64,000 nt of DNA, taken from assembly GCF_021310995.1 (NCBI RefSeq), contig NZ_CP054150.1:1612001-1676000 (forward strand), in the 5' to 3' direction. This DNA comes from Agrobacterium vaccinii (lineage in GTDB: Bacteria; Pseudomonadota; Alphaproteobacteria; Rhizobiales; Rhizobiaceae). Position numbers and translations under genes: made by a program. Below the pieces are notes generated by a model. It had not been told where the DNA came from and made no database searches. It saw only the letters and a program-made list of their open reading frames with translations. Positions 20,274 through 29,506 of the stretch are shown one piece after another. Numbering within the stretch: position 1 is the stretch's first letter; each line of letters begins with the position of its first letter.

Positions 20274-21106
20274 GCAGCGGCCTTCTTGTTGCTTTGCTTT
20301 GCCGCTTGGATCTGCACCAGCGTGTCTAGGTTCTGGTTCACGCGGCAATAGAACTCTTCATCGATGAAGGGGCGCAGCATGAAGTCATTGCCGCCAGCCT
20401 TCAGGAAGCGCGCAGACAACAGACGGTTGGTGGAGGACGATACGCCGATGATTCGCAGTTCGTGCGAGCCACGCATGGTGCGAATGCGGCGCGTCAGTTC
20501 GAAACCATCAATATCAGGCATGTTGTAGTCGGTCACGACAAGACCGATGTCCGGGTTGTTGCGCAGGATTTCCAGCGCCTTTGCACCGCTCTCGGCAAGG
20601 CTGACACGGAAGTTGTAACGCTTCAAACGGCTGGACAGCAGCGCGCGTGCGGTTGGACTGTCATCCACGATCAGCACGTGGTGGCGATGATTGGTCAGGA
20701 AGCGGCAGACCGATTCCGTCAGCATATCCACGGCAAAGACGTTGTCTTTCAAAATATAGTCGACGACTTCCTTGGTGATCAGCTTCTCGCGCGTATCCTC
20801 GTGGAACGTGCTGGTGAACACGATGGTCGGAATGGAGAGATCGACGAGATACTCCAGCGCCTCGCCATTCTCGGCGCCTGGCAGATTGATATTGGAAATC
20901 GCAAGAGTCACCTCTTCGGAAGAACGCTCATAGCATTCCTGCAATTCTTCGAAGTTACGGCAGACTTCGACCGACAGACCCAGAAGTTCTTTCAGTCTGG
21001 CGCCAATCATCTGGGTGAAGACATTGGAGTCTTCCGCCAGCAATATTCTTGTGTCGCGAAATGGCACGCCAGAATACTGCATGCCCGTAATACCCAGAAA
21101 ATTCAT
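20270..21106 (-). CDS. Tandem receiver-domain response regulator (two CheY-like domains)
   Basis: A 278-aa protein of two receiver domains with no output domain. Receiver 1 (about 18-137) keeps the acidic pair E25-D26 and Lys120, but the phosphoacceptor position is Asn72 (ISNINLPG), so it should not be phosphorylated. Receiver 2 (about 142-265) has D148-D149 and the acceptor D193 (VVTDYNMPD), but Arg (MLRPF) replaces the conserved Lys. ATG 21106 has a GGGGG stretch nearby and is preferred to a TTG at 21127. No cognate kinase is visible. It may act as a phosphate sink or protein-protein adaptor, which is inference. Confidence 0.88.
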   Translation of the reverse strand: MNFLGITGMQYSGVPFRDTRILLAEDSNVFTQMIGARLKELLGLSVEVCRNFEELQECYERSSEEVTLAISNINLPGAENGEALEYLVDLSIPTIVFTSTFHEDTREKLITKEVVDYILKDNVFAVDMLTESVCRFLTNHRHHVLIVDDSPTARALLSSRLKRYNFRVSLAESGAKALEILRNNPDIGLVVTDYNMPDIDGFELTRRIRTMRGSHELRIIGVSSSTNRLLSARFLKAGGNDFMLRPFIDEEFYCRVNQNLDTLVQIQAAKQSNKKAAA

Positions 21107-21241
21107 TATGCCCCCAAAACCCTTCAAGCTTTGAAAGCCAATATAACGGCTGATATTTTCAGAATAATTAATCGCGAAACGGCTTTTCGACTATGGTTAC
21201 TTATTCGCAAAGCCTATCGCGCCTCTGACCATCCCGAAGAC

Positions 21242-21619
21242 TTAGACAGTCATCAGTTTCAAAGTATCGACGACTTTCTTGAAGTCGTAAGGCTTGGGAA
21301 AGAACACACTGCGCTCCGGCAATGCTTCGTCGGATGGGTTGTGATGTCCAGATGTCAGCATGATGCCAAGCGGTGTGTTGGAACGCCGGGCCCAGTTCGC
21401 CAGCCCAACGCCATTCATGCTGCCCGGCATATCGACATCCGTGAAGAGAACGTCAATGTCGGAGCGGCTTTCCATGATTTCCATGGCCTCGTCGGCACCC
21501 GACGCCTCGATCGCGTCGAACCCGGCATCCTCCACCAGATCGACAGCCATCATGCGTAAAAGCGGATCGTCTTCAACGACCAGCACCACTTGTTTGGCGT
21601 ATGCGTTTCGCTGTCCCAT
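21242..21619 (-). CDS. Single-domain response regulator
   Basis: A 125-aa CheY-like receiver with no output domain. It has the acidic pair in VVEDD, the phosphoacceptor Asp in LFTDVDMPG, the switch Thr in MLTSG and the conserved Lys in FPKPY, so it looks fully competent for phosphorylation. Such stand-alone receivers are frequent partners of HWE/HisKA2 kinases in rhizobia. The gene is preceded by a general-stress (EcfG/RpoE2-type) promoter at 21687-21711. It is separated from the tandem receiver gene by 135 bases, so co-transcription is possible but not certain. Confidence 0.9.
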   Translation of the reverse strand: MGQRNAYAKQVVLVVEDDPLLRMMAVDLVEDAGFDAIEASGADEAMEIMESRSDIDVLFTDVDMPGSMNGVGLANWARRSNTPLGIMLTSGHHNPSDEALPERSVFFPKPYDFKKVVDTLKLMTV

Positions 21620-21686
21620 GACTTCAATTTACCTGCTTCTACATCCAAGCGTCGTGTTTGTGAAAACTTTTGACCTCAGATTGAAC

Positions 21687-21711
21687 AACGTCCCCAATAG
21701 ACGCAGGTTCC
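21687..21711 (-). promoter_or_regulatory. EcfG/RpoE2-type general stress promoter for the response regulator
   Basis: On the minus strand GGAAC (21711-21707), a 16-base spacer and CGTT (21690-21687) are followed by GTTC. This matches the alphaproteobacterial EcfG consensus GGAAC-N16/17-CGTT. It lies 68 bases upstream of the start codon at 21619. Sequence match only. Confidence 0.7.
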
Positions 21712-21784
21712 TTCGTTGCCTGTCGAATCAAGCCCTCGACAAGGCAAAAACTTGAAAAGCATAGGAAACTTAATTGGAAACAGG

Positions 21785-22489
21785 TTAGACGGAGCGGGTC
21801 AATCCGCCGTCCACCCGCAGGTTCTGGCCGGTGATGTATCCAGCCCCTTCGGAGGCTAGAAAAGCCACTGTCGCCGCGATCTCCTCGCTCTTTCCGTAAC
21901 GCTGCATGGGGACCATTTCACGCCGCTGTTCGGTGGCAGGCAGACTGTCGATCCAGCCGGGCAGCACATTGTTCATGCGCACATTGTCTGACGCATAGGT
22001 GTCTGAAAAAATCTTCGTGTAAGCGGCAAGGCCAGCACGGAAGACCGCCGATGTCGGAAACATCTCGCTGGGTTCGAACGCCCATGCGGTGGAGATATTG
22101 ACGATGGCGCCCGCCTTCTGTTGCACCATGACGGGTGCGATGATGCGGGTTGGTCTGATGACGTTGAGAAAGTAGACGTCGAGCCCAGCGTGCCATTGTT
22201 CGTCGGTGATATCGAGAATGGGTGCGCGTGGGCCGTGACCGGCGCTGTTGACCAACACGTCGATGCGACCAAATGTTTGCAACGTCAGGTCGGCAAGCTT
22301 CTGGATATCATCATTGGACTGGTTGGATCCCGTCACACCAATCCCGCCAAGCTCCTTGGCCAATGCTTCGCCTTTGCCGGAGGAAGAAAGGATGGCGACC
22401 TTGTAGCCATCGGCAGCCAGACGCCGTGCAACCGCCGCCCCCATGCCACTACCACCCGCTGTCACCACTGCAACTTTTTCTGCAGACAT
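21785..22489 (-). CDS. Short-chain dehydrogenase/reductase with non-canonical active site
   Basis: A 234-aa SDR fold. The nucleotide-binding motif TAGGSGMG (10-17), the NSAGH motif (81-85), Ser133 (NIST) and a C-terminal NVLPGWIDS segment are present. The YxxxK catalytic motif is not: where it is expected the sequence reads SAVFR (147-151), followed by the usual AGLAAYTK helix. The fold and probably NAD(P) binding remain, but classical Tyr/Lys catalysis should be impaired. ATG 22489 follows AAGGGAG with about eight bases; the longer frame to 22549 lacks one. Substrate unknown. Confidence 0.87.
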   Translation of the reverse strand: MSAEKVAVVTAGGSGMGAAVARRLAADGYKVAILSSSGKGEALAKELGGIGVTGSNQSNDDIQKLADLTLQTFGRIDVLVNSAGHGPRAPILDITDEQWHAGLDVYFLNVIRPTRIIAPVMVQQKAGAIVNISTAWAFEPSEMFPTSAVFRAGLAAYTKIFSDTYASDNVRMNNVLPGWIDSLPATEQRREMVPMQRYGKSEEIAATVAFLASEGAGYITGQNLRVDGGLTRSV

Positions 22490-22595
22490 CGTCACGCTCC
22501 CTTCGATTTGCCGGAAGCTTAGCGTGATTTTCGGCAGACTTCGAACCAAAATCCCTGATAGGTCGGTTACGGAAAATTGCGGCCTGCGAAGACGG

Positions 22596-23759
22596 TCATT
22601 TCAGCCAACCGGCGATGCGCCCCACCGCTTCTGCAATATCGGAGACAGATCCCGCATAGGAAAAACGCAGGGCACGGTGTCCTTCCAGCGGGTCGAAATC
22701 CAGCCCCGGTGTCGCCGCGACATCAATTTCCGCCAGCATGCGCTTGGCAAAATCCATGCTATCGTTGGAATAACGGCTAGTGTCGACATAGGCGTAGAAA
22801 GCCCCGTCCATGGGCGACGCCAGCGGCAGGCCGAGTTCCGGCAGGCGCGTTGTCAGAAAGTCGCGGTTGGTGCGGTAGCTTTCCTTGTAGACATCAAGCT
22901 CCTCTTCCGCGGAAAATGCAGCGGTGGCGGCCAGTTGGGAAAGCTCTGGCGCTGAAATATACAGGCTCTGCGCAAGACATTCGACCGGGCGGATCAGCTT
23001 CTCCGGCAGCACCATCCAACCAATGCGCCATCCGGTCATGCAGTAATATTTGGAGAAGGAGTTGATGACGACGGCATTCTCGCTGATCTCGACGGCGCTC
23101 GTCTCATCACCCACGAATGTCAGGCCGTGGTAGATTTCATCCGAGATGAAGGCGATGTTGCGGCTGTCGCAATAGGCGATCAGACGCTTGAGCGCGTCGC
23201 GTCCTGTCACGGTTCCGGTCGGGTTGGCGGGGCTTGCCAGCAGCACGCCCTTCAACTTGCATCCGGCCTTCGTCTCTGCCCGCTCAAGGCTCGCAGGCGT
23301 CAGCGTATATCCGGTCTCGGCGGTGACGGGCACCTCGACAACGTTCAGCCCCAGGGCCTTCAGAATATTGCGGTAGGCGGGATAACCGGGTCGCGCGATG
23401 GCAACGGCATCGCCCGCATCGAAGAGCGCCAGAAATGCCAGATTGAACGCCGCAGACGAACCCGTCGTCACCGCGATACGGGCGGGGTCTACGATTGCGC
23501 CGTGGCGCACACGGTAGCTGGAGGCGATGGCTTCGCGCAGGTCGCGAAGTCCCAGCGCATCCGTATAACCGATACGCCCATGCTTCAGCGCCGTCTCGGC
23601 AGCCTCAAGAGATGCGCGCGGTGCGGCATGCGATGGCTGACCCACCGCCATGGAAATAACGGGCCGCCCCGCCTGTCTGCGACGGTTGGCCTCCGCCAGA
23701 ATATCCATGGCATGGAAGGGCTCAACCGCGCTGCGCTTCGACAAGGTAATCAAGGGCAT
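22596..23759 (-). CDS. Class I/II pyridoxal-phosphate aminotransferase
   Basis: A 387-aa fold-type I aminotransferase. Visible are the N-terminal RSAVEPFHAMDIL segment, the ASPANPTGTV motif, Asp-Glu in ISDEIYHGL, the PLP-lysine motif NSFSKYYCMTGWRIGW, and the substrate-carboxylate Arg in ALRFSYAGS. It resembles the AspC/PatA group of aspartate/aromatic aminotransferases; the exact amino-donor is not clear. ATG 23759 gives the usual family N terminus (MPLITLSKRS) with AAGAAAG upstream. It is on the same strand as the SDR gene, with a 106-base gap. Confidence 0.88.
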   Translation of the reverse strand: MPLITLSKRSAVEPFHAMDILAEANRRRQAGRPVISMAVGQPSHAAPRASLEAAETALKHGRIGYTDALGLRDLREAIASSYRVRHGAIVDPARIAVTTGSSAAFNLAFLALFDAGDAVAIARPGYPAYRNILKALGLNVVEVPVTAETGYTLTPASLERAETKAGCKLKGVLLASPANPTGTVTGRDALKRLIAYCDSRNIAFISDEIYHGLTFVGDETSAVEISENAVVINSFSKYYCMTGWRIGWMVLPEKLIRPVECLAQSLYISAPELSQLAATAAFSAEEELDVYKESYRTNRDFLTTRLPELGLPLASPMDGAFYAYVDTSRYSNDSMDFAKRMLAEIDVAATPGLDFDPLEGHRALRFSYAGSVSDIAEAVGRIAGWLK

Positions 23760-23923
23760 GTTCTTTCTTGGAAAACTGTCGGACATTTGCCGTATTATTG
23801 CTGTCTTCACAATGACGAGAACGCAATGGGCAGATTTGATCTGCGATATGGCATTTAAATTAAATTACGGTAATTGCGTTGGATAACGGAATCACCGCCC
23901 AGTAACGACCTTAGAGGACCGAC

Positions 23924-24691
23924 ATGGCACTTTCGATCAAAACCACTGCTATCGCCAGCCTGACGGCCCTTTCGACGCTATTCGTCTCCCTGCACGCTCA
24001 CGCGCTTGATGATCAGCAGAAGAAGGAATTCGGCGCTTTCATCAAGGAATATCTGATCGAAAACCCGGAGATCATGCTGGAGGTTCAGGAAGCTCTTGAG
24101 CGGAAGCAATACGATTCGCGCAATGCCAAGGCCGCCGAAGCCGTTGCTGAAAACCAGAAGGCTTTGTTCGAATCGAAATACGATCTGTCGCTTGGCAATC
24201 CAAATGGTGATGTGACGCTGGTCGAATTCTTCGATTACAATTGCGGCTATTGCAAACGCGCCATGAGCGATGTCGATACCATCCTCAAGACCGACAAGAA
24301 GGTTCGCTTTGTCCTCAAGGAATTCCCGATTCTGGGGCCTGAGTCACTGGAAGCACACAAGGTTTCCAACGCGTTCAAACTCATCGCACCCGAAAAGTAC
24401 CCCGAATTTCAGCGTACCCTGCTGGGCAGCACGGGCCGCGCCAACGAGGCCAGCGCCATCGAAGTTGCGGAATCGCTGGGCGTGAAGGAAGCCGACATCC
24501 GCAAGTCCATGGCCGCCAATCCCAACGATGCGCAGGTCAAGGAAGCCTACCAGCTCGCCACCAGCCTCGGTATCACCGGAACACCTTCCTACGTCGTCGG
24601 CAACGAAGCCATCTTCGGCGCAGTCGGGGCCACTCCCCTGAAGGAAAAAATCGCGAATATGCGCACTTGTGGCAAAGCAACCTGCTCTTGA
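23924..24691 (+). CDS. DsbA-family periplasmic thiol-disulfide oxidoreductase
   Basis: A 255-aa secreted thioredoxin-fold protein. A Sec signal peptide ends near SLHAHA. A short helical N-terminal extension follows (QQKKEFGAFIKEYLIENPEI). The active site is CGYC in FDYNCGYCKRAM, and the cis-proline loop is GITGTPSYVVG. The N-terminal extension is typical of the ScsC/DsbA-like subgroup, whose members oligomerise and act as disulfide isomerases or copper-tolerance oxidoreductases. AGAGGA precedes the ATG. It is a single gene followed by a short GC hairpin. Confidence 0.9.
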   Translation: MALSIKTTAIASLTALSTLFVSLHAHALDDQQKKEFGAFIKEYLIENPEIMLEVQEALERKQYDSRNAKAAEAVAENQKALFESKYDLSLGNPNGDVTLVEFFDYNCGYCKRAMSDVDTILKTDKKVRFVLKEFPILGPESLEAHKVSNAFKLIAPEKYPEFQRTLLGSTGRANEASAIEVAESLGVKEADIRKSMAANPNDAQVKEAYQLATSLGITGTPSYVVGNEAIFGAVGATPLKEKIANMRTCGKATCS

Positions 24692-24696
24692 GCATG

Positions 24697-24717
24697 GTGG
24701 GGCGAAAGCCCCACTTT
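24697..24717 (+). terminator. Probable terminator of the DsbA-like gene
   Basis: A perfect seven-base stem, GTGGGGC / GCCCCAC, with a GAAA loop and a short TTT tail, lies five bases after the stop codon. The T-tract is weak. Confidence 0.6.
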
Positions 24718-24737
24718 CCGTCAGGCCCAATCGGGCC

Positions 24738-24854
24738 TCAACGATAGCCCGTTATCGGGTACGAGCCCGTGTACCCGCCGGCAGCCGGTGCCTTGGCCTG
24801 AGCCGGGTGAAACAACGCGGTTGCAACGATCAAACAAGCGAAAAAGCATTTCAT
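24738..24854 (-). CDS. Very small secreted peptide (38 aa), putative
   Basis: A 38-aa ORF. The first 24 residues form a plausible signal peptide (MKCFFACLIVATALFHPAQA), leaving a mature tail of about 14-18 residues rich in Gly and Tyr (GGYTGSYPITGYR). GGGGAG lies eight bases before the ATG, which supports translation. The larger open frame extending to 25022 has no such start. No family is recognised and there is no protein evidence. It could be a small envelope peptide. Confidence 0.45.
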   Translation of the reverse strand: MKCFFACLIVATALFHPAQAKAPAAGGYTGSYPITGYR

Positions 24855-25034
24855 TTTCAACGCTCCCCAGCGCATATCGGCCAGTGGCCTCCCTGGACAT
24901 ATGTATAACGCATGAGTTGCATCCATCCGCTTAAGGAACGCAGTAAGCCGGGTCTTGTCGGCAAGCGTAAGAGTTGATGGATGTGGGTAGGGAGTTGTTA
25001 AGGGTGAATGACCAGACGTCATCGAGGAGAGAAC

Positions 25035-25394
25035 GTGTCTCGTAATTTAATTCTATTGGCCGCATGCCTCAGTATCAGCGGTTGTGGACTAACGAAGGTC
25101 CCAGAATTTGTTCACAATAGCGATGTTGGCAGGTTAGATGCCGTAGGCTCCACGCTTGAAGCCAGCAGGGTCATGGCCACGCGAAATGGATTTAAGTGCA
25201 ACCAAACCATAGATCGAAACCGCACGGTGGTTTCGGGCGACAATATCCAACGAAAAACGGATATTCTGGAATGTCACAAGACATCCCTTGATCTGGTTTG
25301 CCCACAACGACGATACCTCGTTTTCAATGCCGACGTGCGCAGCGGAAAGGTTTATACCGTTGGCAAGCGAATAACCCAACATTCCTGTTTCTGA
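25035..25394 (+). CDS. Small putative lipoprotein of unknown function
   Basis: About 119 aa. The N terminus is a lipoprotein signal (LILLAACLSISGCGL) with lipobox ISGC. The mature part has four cysteines (FKCNQ, ECHKT, VCPQR and HSCF at the C terminus), which could form two disulfides. The start is GTG at 25035, because GAGGAG lies six bases upstream; an ATG at 25008 would make an unusual hydrophilic extension. It is monocistronic. I do not recognise the family. Confidence 0.72.
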   Translation: MSRNLILLAACLSISGCGLTKVPEFVHNSDVGRLDAVGSTLEASRVMATRNGFKCNQTIDRNRTVVSGDNIQRKTDILECHKTSLDLVCPQRRYLVFNADVRSGKVYTVGKRITQHSCF

Positions 25395-25505
25395 AGAAGG
25401 ATGGGTTGAGCCAGAATGTGAAGGGCTTTAGCCGCTGACGCGATCCAGGGAACGATCAACGGATCAAGCAGCTAACAGCCCGTCAAAATCCATTCCAACG
25501 CTGAT

Positions 25506-25907
25506 TTACTGGGAAGCAGCCGGTGTCGCGACAGGCTTCTGCTGTTCGGACAACGCGCGCAGTTCGGCAACCTTGCGCTTGTATTCAGCTTCTGAAATCT
25601 GGCCCTTGCGGCGTGCGGCACCAAGACGGGTCATGGTGGTTTCCATGGTACCGGCTTCTTCGTTTTCCATCTGCGGCAGAGCGGCCGTCATAGGCTTTGC
25701 AAAGGTCGGATAGGTGCCCGTATCGCGCTTCTGGGAGACGGGAGATGCATCGACCCGCTGCGGACCAACCACCTGCGCCGTGGGGCGCGGCATGTTTTCC
25801 GGGGCGACCACCGGCGGCAGGGTTCTGCAGGAAACAACCAGCGGCAAAAGAACGCCGCAGACGGACAGCACGGTTGCCGCTCTTATGCTATCCACATGCT
25901 TGCCCAT
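25506..25907 (-). CDS. Putative lipoprotein with SHOCT-like C-terminal helix pair
   Basis: A 133-aa protein. A signal segment with the lipobox VVSC precedes a Pro/Val-rich region. The end, LGAARRKGQISEAEYKRKV followed by AELRAL, resembles the SHOCT domain (short helix, G-x-I-S/T-xx-E/D-[FY]). The open frame continues upstream to 26948 but that part is antisense to phaC. ATG 25907 has GGCGGGAT seven bases upstream. It is divergent from phaC across a 126-base gap. Function unknown. Confidence 0.75.
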   Translation of the reverse strand: MGKHVDSIRAATVLSVCGVLLPLVVSCRTLPPVVAPENMPRPTAQVVGPQRVDASPVSQKRDTGTYPTFAKPMTAALPQMENEEAGTMETTMTRLGAARRKGQISEAEYKRKVAELRALSEQQKPVATPAASQ

Positions 25908-26033
25908 TTCGATATCCCGCCTATACCAATGTATCCCAGACCGGACGCCATTTCGCTGGCGTCTGTGTTGCTGGAACTTGTATTCGTTTTCATGCAGAAT
26001 GTGCAAACACAAAAATGCACCGGAGGACAATGG

Positions 26034-27881
26034 ATGAAGGGTACGAAAGGCGGGGTTGACGACACGGAGGAAAAGCCTGCGGGCTTCGATCCCAAATCTG
26101 CCGACGCCTATATCGTGCGCGATCCCCAGGCCTTTGCCATGAACGTGGCAAGAGCACTGGAAAATCTGGGCAAGGCAGCGTCTGAATGGCTGGCCCCGCG
26201 AGAGCGCGGCGACATTCCGCAATCCACCGCCAGCCCCACCAGCGATCTGTTCAAGACACTGTCCGACGTCGCGGAATACTGGATGGCGGAGCCGCAGCGC
26301 TCCGTCGAGGCGCAAACACATCTCCTGTCGAGCTATTTCAACATCTGGCAGAAGTCCATGTCCGAGCTTTCCGGCGAGCCTTCCGCCGCCCGGGAGAGCG
26401 CCGACACCGGGCGCAAGGACAAGCGCTTCGCCGATGCCGACTGGAAGGCAAACCCGTTTTTCGACTTTTTGCAAAAAGTCTATTTCGCCACGGCAAGCTG
26501 GGCCGACAGAATGGTGAACGAGGCCGAAGGGCTGGACGAGCATACGCGGCAGAAAGCCCGATTCTATATGCGCCAAGTGACGGAAGCGATTTCGCCCGCC
26601 AATTTCGCCTTCACCAATCCGCAGGTCTTTCGCGAGACGGTGGCGACCAGCGGTGCAAACCTCGTCAAGGGCATGGCCCAACTGGCCGAGGACATGGCCG
26701 CTGGCAACGGCAACATCAAGCTGCGCCAGACCGATTACAGCAAATTCGTCATCGGCCAGAATGTGGCCGTCACCCCCGGCAAGATCATCGCCCGCAGCGA
26801 CCTGTGCGAGATCATCCAATACGCACCATCCACCGAAAAGGTGTTGAAACGGCCCCTGCTGATCATCCCGCCTTGGATCAACAAATTTTACATTCTCGAC
26901 CTCAATGCCCGCAAATCCTACGTCAAATGGTGCGTGGATCAGGGCCATACGGTTTTCATGATTTCATGGGTCAACCCCGATGCGCGCCATGCTGAGAAAA
27001 ACTGGGAAAGCTACACCCGTGAAGGGATAGATTTCGCGCTCGACGCCATCGAACAGGCGACGGGTGAAAAGAAGATCAACGCCGTGGGATACTGCATTGG
27101 CGGCACGCTGCTGGCCTCTACGCTGGCGCTGCATGCGCAGGAAAAGAACAAGCGCATCCGCTCCGCCACGCTGCTGGCCGCCCAGACGGATTTCACCCAT
27201 GCGGGCGACCTGAAAGTGTTCATAGACGAACAGCAGTTGGCCGCGCTCGACGCACATATGAAGGCCGTCGGCTATCTCGATGGTGCCGTCATGGCCAGCG
27301 TCTTCAACATGCTGCGCGCATCCGACCTGATCTGGCCCTATGTCGTGGACAATTACCTGCGCGGCGCGCAGCCGCCACCCTTCGACCTGCTCTACTGGAA
27401 TTCCGATTCGACCCGTGTAGCTGCGGCCAACCACTCGTTTTATCTGCGCAATTGCTATCTGGAAAACAATCTGGCCGAGGGGCGCATGCCGGTGGCAGGC
27501 AAGCTGCTCGATCTCAAGGACATCACCATTCCAGTCTTCGATCTAGCCACGCGCGAAGATCACATTGCGCCTGCCAAGTCGGTCTTCACGGGAGCTGCCC
27601 TCTTCGGAGGGCCGGTGGACTTCGTTCTCAGCGCATCAGGCCACATCGCGGGCGTGGTCAACCCGCCTGAGATGGACAAGTATCAATACTGGACCGGCGC
27701 ATCACCGGAAGGTGACTTCGAAGCGTGGCAGCAGACGGCGAGCGCTCACAAGGGGTCTTGGTGGCCGCACTGGCAGCGGTGGATTGCCAACCAAGACAGC
27801 CGAAAAGTGGCAGCCCGCCTGCCCGGCGGCGATGTGCTGACGCCGCTTTGCGATGCGCCAGGCACCTATGTGCTTGAATAA
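26034..27881 (+). CDS. phaC: Class I poly(3-hydroxyalkanoate) synthase PhaC
   Basis: A 615-aa polymerase that builds polyhydroxyalkanoate from hydroxyacyl-CoA at the granule surface. The N-terminal PhaC_N domain (about residues 130-300) contains [16 protein letters not shown]. The alpha/beta hydrolase core has the lipase-like box GYCIGG with catalytic Cys354, Asp509 (EDHIAP) and His537 (SGHIAG). Length fits class I, which needs no PhaE partner. ATG 26034 is preceded by GGAGG at seven bases. phaA and phaB are not adjacent, as is usual in rhizobia. Confidence 0.95.
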   Translation: MKGTKGGVDDTEEKPAGFDPKSADAYIVRDPQAFAMNVARALENLGKAASEWLAPRERGDIPQSTASPTSDLFKTLSDVAEYWMAEPQRSVEAQTHLLSSYFNIWQKSMSELSGEPSAARESADTGRKDKRFADADWKANPFFDFLQKVYFATASWADRMVNEAEGLDEHTRQKARFYMRQVTEAISPANFAFTNPQVFRETVATSGANLVKGMAQLAEDMAAGNGNIKLRQTDYSKFVIGQNVAVTPGKIIARSDLCEIIQYAPSTEKVLKRPLLIIPPWINKFYILDLNARKSYVKWCVDQGHTVFMISWVNPDARHAEKNWESYTREGIDFALDAIEQATGEKKINAVGYCIGGTLLASTLALHAQEKNKRIRSATLLAAQTDFTHAGDLKVFIDEQQLAALDAHMKAVGYLDGAVMASVFNMLRASDLIWPYVVDNYLRGAQPPPFDLLYWNSDSTRVAAANHSFYLRNCYLENNLAEGRMPVAGKLLDLKDITIPVFDLATREDHIAPAKSVFTGAALFGGPVDFVLSASGHIAGVVNPPEMDKYQYWTGASPEGDFEAWQQTASAHKGSWWPHWQRWIANQDSRKVAARLPGGDVLTPLCDAPGTYVLE

Positions 27882-27907
27882 ACCATTGCCCGGCACGACA
27901 CTGCGCC

Positions 27908-28627
27908 ATGCAGTTTGATTCCCCGCTCATCCCCGCCACGCTCGTGTCCCGCTACAAACGTTTTTTGTTCGACGCGGTTCTGGAGGACGGCACGGCGGTG
28001 ACGGGTTTTTGCCCCAACACCGGCTCGATGCGCGGACTGACCACGCCGGGTTCCCGCATCTGGCTTTCCCAGCATGACAGCCCTACCCGCAAATATCGCC
28101 ATATGCTGGAACTGGTGGAAGCGGATGGAACGGTGGTCGGCATCAACACCGGCATGCCCAACAGGCTGGCTGAGGAAGCCATTACCCACGGTCGTATCCC
28201 GCAACTCACCGACTATACAGGTCTGAAGCGCGAGCAGAAATACGGCATCAATTCGCGCATCGATTTTCTGCTCTCTGCACCCGGCAGGCCCGATGCCTAT
28301 GTGGAGGTGAAGAATGTGCATTTCACCCGCGCAAAAGGTCTGGCGGAATTTCCCGACAGCCCGACCAAGCGCGGTGCAAAACATCTGGAGGAGTTGGGAG
28401 ATGCAGCTGAGGCCGGTTACCGGGCGGTGATGCTCTACCTCATCCAGCGCAGCGACTGCCAGCGGTTGCGCATCTGCGACGACCTCGATCCGGTCTATTT
28501 TTCGGCGTTTCAGCGGGCGATGAAGCGCGGTGTTGAGGCCTATGCCATCAAATGTCACATCTCCTCACTGGAAATTAGCGCAAACGAGATGGTTGCAATG
28601 GACGACTGGCACCCTGCTGCATTATGA
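27908..28627 (+). CDS. sfsA: SfsA family DNA-binding/sugar fermentation stimulation homologue
   Basis: A 239-aa protein with the SfsA pattern: [41 protein letters not shown], then VEVKNVHF and [16 protein letters not shown]. The E-V-K and R-G-x-K-H elements resemble a nuclease-like active site. In E. coli SfsA was linked to maltose gene expression; its biochemical role is not established. It lies 26 bases after phaC and 30 before map, so the three may be one transcript. Confidence 0.93.
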   Translation: MQFDSPLIPATLVSRYKRFLFDAVLEDGTAVTGFCPNTGSMRGLTTPGSRIWLSQHDSPTRKYRHMLELVEADGTVVGINTGMPNRLAEEAITHGRIPQLTDYTGLKREQKYGINSRIDFLLSAPGRPDAYVEVKNVHFTRAKGLAEFPDSPTKRGAKHLEELGDAAEAGYRAVMLYLIQRSDCQRLRICDDLDPVYFSAFQRAMKRGVEAYAIKCHISSLEISANEMVAMDDWHPAAL

Positions 28628-28657
28628 AACAAAGCATAAAGCACAGAAGGCGGTACA

Positions 28658-29488
28658 ATGGTTACTTACATCGACGCGGCAACGGCCCCCATGAAGAATA
28701 CGGGCGTGATCCGCCTGTATAACCAGGAAGACTTTGCGGGCATGTACAAGGCGAGCCAGCTGACGGCGCGCTGCCTGGATGCGCTGGCCGATATCGTCAA
28801 GCCCGGCGTGACGACTAATGCCATCGACCGTTTCGTGTTCGAATTCGGCATGGACAACGACGCCCTGCCCGCCACGCTGAATTATCGCGGCTACACCAAG
28901 TCCGTCTGCACCTCCATCAACCACGTCGTGTGTCATGGCATTCCCGATGACAAACCTTTGCGTGAGGGCGATATCGTCAACATCGACGTCACCTATGTGC
29001 TGGATGGTTGGTACGGTGATTCGAGCCGTATGTACCCGGTAGGTCAGATAAAGCGCGCGTCCGAGCGGCTGCTGGAAGTGACCTATGAGTGCCTGATGCG
29101 CGGTATTGCGGCAGTGCGTCCGGGTGCCCGCACAGGCGCCATCGGCGCTGCCATTCAGGCCTATGCGGAATCCGAGCGCTGCTCCGTCGTCACGGATTTC
29201 TGCGGCCACGGCGTGGGCCGTCTGTTTCACGATACGCCCAACATCCTGCACTACGGCAAGGAAAGCGATGGGCCGGAAATTCGTGAAGGCATGATTTTCA
29301 CCATCGAGCCGATGATCAATCTGGGCAAGCCTCATGTGAAGGTTCTGTTCGATGGCTGGACAGCTGTAACCCGCGACCGTTCGCTGTCTGCGCAGTATGA
29401 GCATGCGGTGGGCGTGACGGCGACGGGGTTTGAAATCTTCACGCTTTCGCCCGGTGGCCTGCACCGCCCCGGTCTGCCACCGCTGTAA
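28658..29488 (+). CDS. map: Type I methionine aminopeptidase
   Basis: A 276-aa metalloprotease that removes N-terminal methionine from new proteins. Metal ligands are visible in order: Asp in NIDVTYVLDGWYGDSS (two Asp), His in GHGVGRLFHDTP, Glu in FTIEPMINLG and Glu in QYEHAVGVT. The active-site His is in NHVVCHGIPDD. AAGG precedes the ATG. It is followed closely by radC on the same strand. Confidence 0.95.
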   Translation: MVTYIDAATAPMKNTGVIRLYNQEDFAGMYKASQLTARCLDALADIVKPGVTTNAIDRFVFEFGMDNDALPATLNYRGYTKSVCTSINHVVCHGIPDDKPLREGDIVNIDVTYVLDGWYGDSSRMYPVGQIKRASERLLEVTYECLMRGIAAVRPGARTGAIGAAIQAYAESERCSVVTDFCGHGVGRLFHDTPNILHYGKESDGPEIREGMIFTIEPMINLGKPHVKVLFDGWTAVTRDRSLSAQYEHAVGVTATGFEIFTLSPGGLHRPGLPPL

Positions 29489-29506
29489 CGAAAACCACGC
29501 GAGACG

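Noticed and set aside
25908..26948. Upstream extension of the minus-strand lipoprotein frame to 480 residues
   Set aside because: It lies wholly antisense to phaC; the lipoprotein signal and ribosome site define a start at 25907.
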